Notes under the pieces: model-generated | Seen by the model: only the letters and a program-made list of their open reading frames with translations | The model's database searches: none | What the model was told of the DNA's origin: nothing | Origin: Angiostrongylus vasorum | Taxonomy: Eukaryota; Nematoda; Chromadorea; Rhabditida; Metastrongylidae | Reading direction: 5' to 3' | Length of the DNA stretch: 64,000 bases | Assembly: GCA_018806985.1 (NCBI GenBank) | Contig: JADANN010000174.1 | Location: 389,501-453,500, forward strand | Position numbers and translations under genes: made by a program | Part shown: positions 24,501 through 33,500 of the stretch, piece by piece | Position numbering within the stretch: the stretch's first letter is position 1 | How the letters are laid out: each line of letters starts with the position of its first letter

Positions 24501-27500
24501 GCGTCCTTCACTCGGACACGCCCATCTTCCCGTGACGCATCACGTCTGCTGCTCTCTTCTCCAGCACAGGTGCACTCAGCCCACTTCGAACTGAACTGGT
24601 AGATGTTGCGACGGAAAGTGACGTTTTTTTCAGATCCCACACCATTCTAATGCGCTTCTAATGCAATGGGGTCAGTTCATTGCTCACGACATGTCCAAGA
24701 CGACCATGCTGAACAACCAGGAGTGCGCCGCGTGCACCTCGAACCAAGGCCGATGCTTTTCCGTCTTTCTTTCCAGGGCAGATCCGACGTAAGCACCTTT
24801 TCCTGGTCAAAGTATTCGTTATGATCACCAATAAGTTGTGAGGAATAGCAACCGAAAATACTTTTTCAGCATAAGTCAAGAAGTGTTTTTTATAGTTCTG
24901 CATAACAAAGAGCTACTTGTATATCATAGATGATGGCTGTACTGGTTATGGGGGATATTTTTTGACCTAATGTAATCACTTTTTATTGGCACTATGATGC
25001 GAAATCTAACCACAATAACGCTGAGATATTTACAAAACTCCTGACCTCAGGTGTCTGCTGTGAGGATCGAACACGCTATTACCCATTCTAGGGGTTAACG
25101 CGTTCACCACCACCTCATGCAAGTCCCTTCGTTTCGTCTTTCTCTCAGCTATGTTTTATAGGTGCTGTCAGCAATCACAAGTCAGCAGGTTTGATTTGGG
25201 AGCACAAATCGGCATTGAGCCCAGTTCAACTGAAGCTGTAGTGTAAATCACAATGTAATCACTTCTTATTTACTGCCTATTCTTTTTTTCGCGGCAGGGT
25301 ATGATGGGAAGTGTAACTAGTATAGCACCCTACAGAACACGGCTGAGGGAAAGGCGAGACGAAGGACCTGCATGGTGTCTTGGTGAACGCGTTAGCCCTC
25401 GGAAAGGGTAATAACGTGTTCGACCGCAACCGTAGACACCTGCGATCTGGAGTTTTGCAAATATTTCAGCACCATTGTTGTTGCTTTTTGACATAATTGG
25501 GACCTCGCACATCTGTTGTCGCTGAAAAATCCTTGTTATTGACCTCAGCGTGGAGTGATTGCTTGCGAGCGATCATGGTCTTTTATACTACTAACCTTTG
25601 CTGAAGTGATATAACAGAAAGTTAGTGTTACGTTTCCAGGAAATTAATGCAGATTTTCAAAGTGACCCTTTAAAGCATCTCAGTTAAAAATAAACTTAAT
25701 TAGTTGAGGTAGAAAACCATCAGGATTTGCACAATTTTGCCTGCGAGAAAAAGCTTTTTGTCCCGGTTGTGTAAAACTCTTTAGCTCTGGAGGTTACAAA
25801 GTCACAGAGCCAATATCGATTCCGACCTCGTTTCTGAAGCATTCCACCCACAGGGAGTTGTCGTGAGGTTTGAAGAAGTGATAATCGGTAGCCGAGAGGT
25901 TGGCGAGTGGATGACGCAATTCCGTATCTCAGGTCATTCAACTTTATCCACGTCGGTAGTGGGATGTGTGGCTGCGCTTTACCGTGGAAGAAGATCTCTC
26001 CAACTGTACATCAAATCCTTCGATTTATCGTCGTCATCAGCAAAAGGTGACTCCAGCCTTCTTCAGCTTCAACGTTGAATTCACCACTGGAAAGTTTTTT
26101 GAAACCAGCGTGGTACAGTGCTTTCGTTAACACGTCCTTCGCCTCATTCCTCAATGCATTGAGCCGCCTGCACTACGTCCGAATTTGGACTCGTGAAAGT
26201 AGACATGTCGACATCCGTGCTTTGATGCCTGAAATTCTAACCTGTAGACTTTGTGAGAAATACGATTTGCATTACAATTCAATTATACAGCACAAGTGTG
26301 CATGAAGTATTATGCATTGCTACAGTAATAGTCCGTGCCTTATGCGCCTCTTGGAGCCATATCCAGCCATAATTAAACAATTATGTGCCTTTCATAAATT
26401 TTGGTAACGTCATCCCATTGGTAAGAAGAATTTCTAATTTTACATTCGTTAAAAGCCAAATTATTTCCAGGGTATTTCAATTTTGAAGTCAAATCTTCAA
26501 TTTAACATCATTAGTGAGAAGTGGGCCTGCCCAATGGTTTACCGCTATCGTGGCTGGAAGGTGTTCCTGGGTGTCGGGCTGCGATGTACATTGTTCATCC
26601 GCCCAGCAGGGTCTCCCAATCTGAGAAAGAGTCCGGCGTTTCCATCTGGAAGCCCAGATAAGAGTAAACCAATGCCAGGTTCCTCCAGCGTTCTGTCATC
26701 AAACTAGTCACATGGTGGCAATCTCTCTCTGATCCACAAGGATGGCGACTACCTGTGGTGGTGACGACCTTGAGCAGACTTTGACCTGGCTGACGTCAAG
26801 ACTCCGGAGAAGCACAGTGGATAAACCAGCAAAATTTCAAAAAAGTGGAGAATATGCTGGAGTCCACACAACCAGTGAGGACGGGCTATCCAAGTATCCA
26901 AGTGTCCAAGTGGGAAGTGAATTCATTCGAGATAGCTTCGTTTCGTGAAAAACGACGAATCTGAAATGGTGTGAGGTCGTGGTAGTATTTAGGGTACTGG
27001 GGAGGACGCTCTCAGTGGGATTAATGGACAGAAATTTTCGTTAGATTTGCGATGTATAGATCATCGTTGTTATTATTGATGTCCGCTTCACACCAACGAT
27101 TCAGAGGTTTCTGACAAACTGCTTTCGAGAAAGGTCTAAAGAATTCATAATTCTGGCTTCGCGGTAACTTCATTATTTCTGGGGGAGAGGAGCCGATTTG
27201 AAAAATCATCTTCACTCATTTCACGTCATTCTTAGTTGTAGTTGTGGATGCGGCGGTGCTCATGATCAAACCCTCATTTTGAAAGCAAGCATATGACCAA
27301 CTGGTTGTCATCTTACTTCCAATGTTCTTATATGGCATACATGTTCCTAGCGGCAGTAACTTGGTTTTACGAATTGAAGCTCAATAAGATTAGTCGAGGA
27401 TAATCGTATTTATTCAAATAACCGAGTGAAGAACGATTGGGTTTCAATGTAGTGGTAAGGCATAGTCAACACATTGTCCGCCTAGACTAAAGCACTGTTT

Positions 27501-30500
27501 TAACACCAGAAGTCCAAATTGTGTAGAAACCAAACTAATAAAAAGCCTAATGAATAGGACTTCCTAAAAGCTAAGAATCTGTGTTAATTCCATCTTTTTT
27601 CCCACTGTAGTTTTTCGGGGATGTTGTGTACTTTTCAAACCGTCCTTGTTTTTCAACGTTTCGTCGTACACTGTTGTTTGCATCATTTCACTGCTACATT
27701 TTTCTTCAAGTTGGTTCAGGTTTGGGCGATTCATGTGCCTACCTGTTGCTCGGTCAACCCCTGTCTGTGGAACTGGTCAGAGCAACATCCGTGAGCAGTT
27801 TAACGAAAACACCGCCTTCGTCGACGGATCTATGGTTAGTGCTATGAGATCGCTGTTTTACAATTTACTGAATATATAACCGACCTATTCGTGATAGATC
27901 GGTCGAAAATTTTGTGAACGAACTACCCGTATGCCAGCTTATTCATTCGAGTTCAGATCTATGGCAGTAGCGATCGTGATCAGTTTCTCTTTCGACGTGG
28001 CGCCTTTCTGAAGACGAAACTCGTCAAAAACAGGGTGTTTCCACCAATCGGTGGGTATTTTTTTGTGTTGTATGATAGTCTGAATAAGTTTCTGACTGCT
28101 TAGTACGCTGGCGGTAACATGCATTTCCAACTGTGAATAAGTAAATTGTTGAATTGTTTTTATTTATAGAGTCGGTCTATAAATGCTGCGTTTATCACAG
28201 TACTTCTTTCAGGTGGTTGTCATCCACGGCAGTGCTCTTATTTCCATATTTGCATGCAAATTTAAGATTTTGTTCTCATCTTATTCTTCTCTCATTTATT
28301 GCTGAGAGGTTGATCTTCCCTGTAATCGTAGGGTAGCTCTGCCATACTTCACTATAAGCCTTATTGGTCCTTTCAGTTTAGAGGAAGATTTACCCAGCCA
28401 AGTCTGTCATCGGCCCCAAGGCGAGGTCGAACGTGATCTCATGTATCTATTGCGAGGTGCCCATAACCACTGCTCCACACACGCTTTAGTGAATTGCTAG
28501 AAAAAAGACCAATGGACAAACTATCCCGTTATGCGAACATGGTTGTGGTACTTTCAGATACGAATATGAATGTAGTGGCTGGTGACGACAGGGCAAATAT
28601 TTTTGTCGGTTTGGCAGCTCTTCACACCTTATTCGTTCGTGAACACAACAAGTACGCATGAATTCATTTGCCTACCTACTAACCCTATTTTATTCTCTAC
28701 GAAATCCAGTAGTGTATGGATAAGTATTGGTTTGTAAATATCTATAAAAGAAAGTAAAATTCCTGTCAGTTCACAGCCCGGAAGAGTGAAGTATTCCACT
28801 AACGGAAATTCGAAAGAGGGTTATACGAACCCTCAAAATTTTTTTCTCCCATGCATGTCAGTTTTTGAATTAGTTGTATTTTATCTGGCTAAGTCATTAT
28901 GAAGAGAAAGTTGGAAACTATTAGGAAATTGACTGAGTAAACTCATAGCATCTGTTCAGAATTGCCTCTACACTGCAACAGGTGAATCCTCATTGGGATC
29001 AGGAGCGAATATTCCATGAAACGCGGAAGATCATTGGCGCTATCATACAGAAGATAACCTACTATGTCAGTTATAATTGGAATGGCCTTAAGTGAAGAAA
29101 ATCCTCAAACTTCGGCGAAATTTTCATTATAGCTTTCTATAGATGCTAGACAAGTCGCTGGTGGTACAAATTGATTAATTTGCTGTTTCAAGGGATCTCT
29201 GTTGTTGTGTTGCTTAAGCAAAAAAGAGTTCAGAAGTTCTATACGACAACTGTCGTCCTGTTGACCGTCAAGTGACTTGAGGTGGCGCCAGTAAATTTTG
29301 CATATCTCACTGTCGATTGCAAGAGTAGCCGAGTGGGCTCTGCTGGCTCTAAGGACTCATTGACCATCATTTTTGTGAAGAACGCTGAGCAACGGGTCGA
29401 CTACATTCCTGGTGTGCATTTGAGATTCTGAGGAATTTAGTCAATGGCTTTGTCTATCGGTGGACGTTCATAAGCATTACTTGTTCGACACATCTCATCT
29501 TCGACAATTTGACATCTAGAACAGCGTCTTTGATTTTTGATTGTTGACTAGATCGGAGCTTCGGATCATTTCCGTCACTTTCCTGATAGAGGATACTCCT
29601 AGCATCGTACTTTCGCCTGTTTGTTTTATAACGCTAAGTGATCTTTCATCCTGCTTATGTAGCGACCAAGTTTTTGACGCTCAAGCTAAAGTAGGGAGAA
29701 TCGCGGGGTTGAAAAGACGGATACGGAGTCGGGTGTTCTTTGTTCGCTTCACTACATCCTCCATTCCCTTAAAGCACGCCAAGCCGCTTGCTTCCTTCTG
29801 CTCAACACTGGGCTACGCCGTTCATCATGTTGATTTCCCGGCCTAGATAAGCGTAACTGGAGCATTCGGAGGTATTCGTTCCGTTGAGCGTGAATAGGGC
29901 ATACGAAACCAATCCGTTCCTCACGAACATCGTTTTTGTGAGATTTAGTTTAAGACCGATACTCCCACAGGCTTTATCAATACCGGCAAGCATTCGTTCC
30001 GCCTGCCTAATGCTTGATCTTATAAGAATGATGTCATCAGCAAAGCGAACATGGTGCTATTGGCGACTGCCAATTTTCAAATCCCATGTTGTCTCAATTC
30101 AATGTTCGCAGGACGTTCTCCAGAATGAAAGTAAATAATTTTGGTGAGATGGTACCACCTTGCCTAACTCCTGTATTGACATCGGTATTAATATCGTTGT
30201 GAAATGGTGATATTTTGGCTGTGAAGCTTTTATATAACTCCCGAAGAATCTTTATAAACTGAGTAAGGAAGCCCTGGATGTACCCTTCCATGACTGCTTT
30301 TATTTCAGCTGAGACAAAAGCGCAGTGTTAGCTTTTTTATCCACTGCCTACTACAATTTTCACAGCGTATTATGTGAAATACATCGACGCTGAAATATTT
30401 GTAAAACTCCAGACCACAGGTGTCTGTGGTGAGTTTGTTCACGCTATTACCCTTTCCGCTGGCTAATGCGTTCACCATTGTGATTTCTCGATTAAATCGA

Positions 30501-33500
30501 TGAAAGTGAGACAGAGTGGTCCTTTGTACTCTCACGATACTTAAATGCGTCTTCGTGTGGATGTGGTCCATAATGCTAAATCTTTTTCGAAACCCTGCTT
30601 GCTCACATGGCTGTGCGTCGTCCAGTACTCTGTCAGTCCTCTTTAGGATGACTCGAGTAGAAAGTTTGTAGACGACAGACAGCAAGCAGATATGGCGATA
30701 GTTGCCGATATCGCGTAGGTTACCCTAATTGAACACGGTCTTGGTGGTCTTCCACTGAGTAGGGACTCTGCATTCAGACAGGTAACGTGTGAAGAGCCGA
30801 GCCAGTGTGTTTACGAGGACTGGCGGAAGGTTCTTAAGGTGTTCTGATCTTATCCTGTCCGGACCTGGTGCTGTTCGACTTTTCACAGACGAAATGGCAT
30901 GTCGGATTTCGGAAAGGAGAACCGGTGGCACAACATATCCATCCTCCTTTATTTCATATGACGGAAGGTGGACGTCGCTATCGAAGAGATCTGAGCAGTA
31001 TTAGTGAATGATTTTCTCCATTGCCTTTCTGGACGGTGCAATAACTGTTCCGTCTGGGCGTCGGAGTGCAATAGCCTTGATTTTACATTTGTTGAAGTTT
31101 CGACAAACTTTGGGAGTGCTTTTTTCCAGCCTCTGCAGCTTCGACCATAACTGCTGCTCTTCTCTCTTTAATATCTTCTTTCATCGCCCTATCTGAATTG
31201 TTTTGAAAGTTCAGACGTGATTTAACGGTTGTCTGCACCTCGTGCTATTCCAGTGGTGTATCAGCACGAGTATTTCTGGGGAGAGACGTCTACTGGTGAC
31301 TTCTAACTTCCAAAGCGCTAGCATGAAAAGCGTGAATGGGTGGATCGCATTCCTCGTCGGTGTTCTCAGTAACAATAACGGCATCTTCCCAATAGACGAC
31401 TAGTTATCTAAATAATTCGCAGTTTGCTCTGTTTTTTTCTGATTTTGGGGCTTCGTTTGCTGAACTTAGCGGTTTTCTCTCCTCTACGAGAAATGGGATC
31501 TTGCATGTGAGAGGTGAATTGACTAATCCCGCGTAGAATTTTGGGACAATGGCGAAATCGGCTGTGTAAATTCATCGATTTGCTACCATGTGGCTTATTT
31601 CGTTATGGCACTCTCCATTGGGAGACTTCCACCTCTTGCGTTGAGAGTGGAGCCTCTCGAATTACGATTTACAATGATTTTGGTCATCACGATAAACTTA
31701 GACAGTCGCACAGTCTGGCTGCTCCGTTCTAATCCGTGGGCTTCAATGTGACGTTCATTAGACGTCCTTATGGGTCCAATCTTAGCGTTAAAGGCTCCAA
31801 GATGACCTTAAATAATGTGTATTTTTCCTTGTAAAACTTCTCCAAGGTCAAATAGAACGCTTCAACTTCTTCTTCATGGTTTGATGTCGATGTGTAGACG
31901 AAGAAGATTCTCAAAGCCGGTATCGATCCCCATCTCTTCAACCGTAAACGTCCGATTCGGGTTGTCAGTTGTTCGAATGGACCAATGTTCATGGCCGAAC
32001 TCATGCTGACGAGAACGCCAACGCCACCGACTCCTCTAATGTCGCATTTTCCGGGAAACAGTTCTTCTCCGGTGTCATAGGCGAAGTTGAATGCGTTGCG
32101 CCTCTTCGTCTCGGCCACTCCGATGAAGTCTTACCCTATCCTTCTTGCTTGCGTGATCACGTCCTCTATCGAGGACTTAGGTGCAAATGAACGTACATTG
32201 TCCGCCCACTTCGTCGCCTTAGTCCTTCGAGATGTAGGTGGCGTAAAATCGCCCTGAGATTTTAACAGACCCTCCGTACTCGTGCTAGCCAACGCTGCCG
32301 TATCGGGGGCCCTTTCGGGGTCAGGGATTGAGGCCAACTTATTTTATTGTTTTTAGCGTTTGATATCCACGGATAGCTTTCTGAGCCCTCTACATGAGAG
32401 CTTGGTATACCCACGGGTAGCTTACCAGTCTTTTTTCAGAGCGTACGAGGAGCTTATTTGTAAGAGGGGACTCCTTACCACTTCTCAGTTGCATCCCATT
32501 CATTTGGTTGCCCTGAGTTGACTCATGGAATATCATCCGCTTGAATGAGAACGCACCCACGCATGCGTGCATGAATACGAAACGAAGGTATGTGCCAAAT
32601 CGGCACAGAGAGAGTCTATCTCCTGGTTCCGCCAGCGTCTCTGGTGAAGCATAAGGTCACTTCTGGTTTGCGAACAACCACCTATTCGTTACATGGGGAT
32701 GCACTAATTTGCCAACCCATTAATCGGCCGAAGATCCCTCTATGAGAGATATCTGTGGTCACGAGGTTACGGAGTGAAAGATTTAATAGAACGATTTGAA
32801 GGAGTACTTACCACGTGTTCTTGGAGAAGAATTTGAGCGGCGAATTGGTGATTATACTGGCTACGACAAGAATACTGATCCCTCAGTGGCAAACGAATTC
32901 ACCAGTTGTGCCTTCCGATTCGGTCACGGCATGATTCAGGTGAGTGGAACCTCTTCAAAGTTAACCATCGAATGTGGAAGGCTTTCTGCAGGAGTTCTAT
33001 CCATTCTTGGATGAGAAATTTCAAAATGTTGGTGGAATCCCGTTCAACGATGGCATGTTCAAGAGCATTCACATTCTTAATAATGGCATCGACCCATTGC
33101 TTCGTGGCTTTATCACGCTTCCGGCCAAAATGCCTCAACGGTGTGGCTTTAAGTATCACCAGGAAAATTCGGTGATGAGTTGCTTGTTTTTTTCTTAAGA
33201 CTCACGCCTGCAGTTACTGAGCGGATCTTTGGAAATTCTGATCTTGGATCGATCAATATCCAGAGAGGAAGGTGAGTCTAGTCTTGCAGTATTTCTGCTT
33301 TATCGTAGAGACAAAATAAATGAGAAAAAGCGACATGTATTCGCGAGCTTTCGCCTTCGTTTATTGAAACCATACACGTGCATATATGAAACTCATCCTT
33401 TTATTTTCACTAAGAGACCATGGCGTGCCAGCGTTTACACGTTGGAGAACATTCTGCGGTTTGCCCGAAATTAAAGATTTCGACGACCTCAACAAAACAA

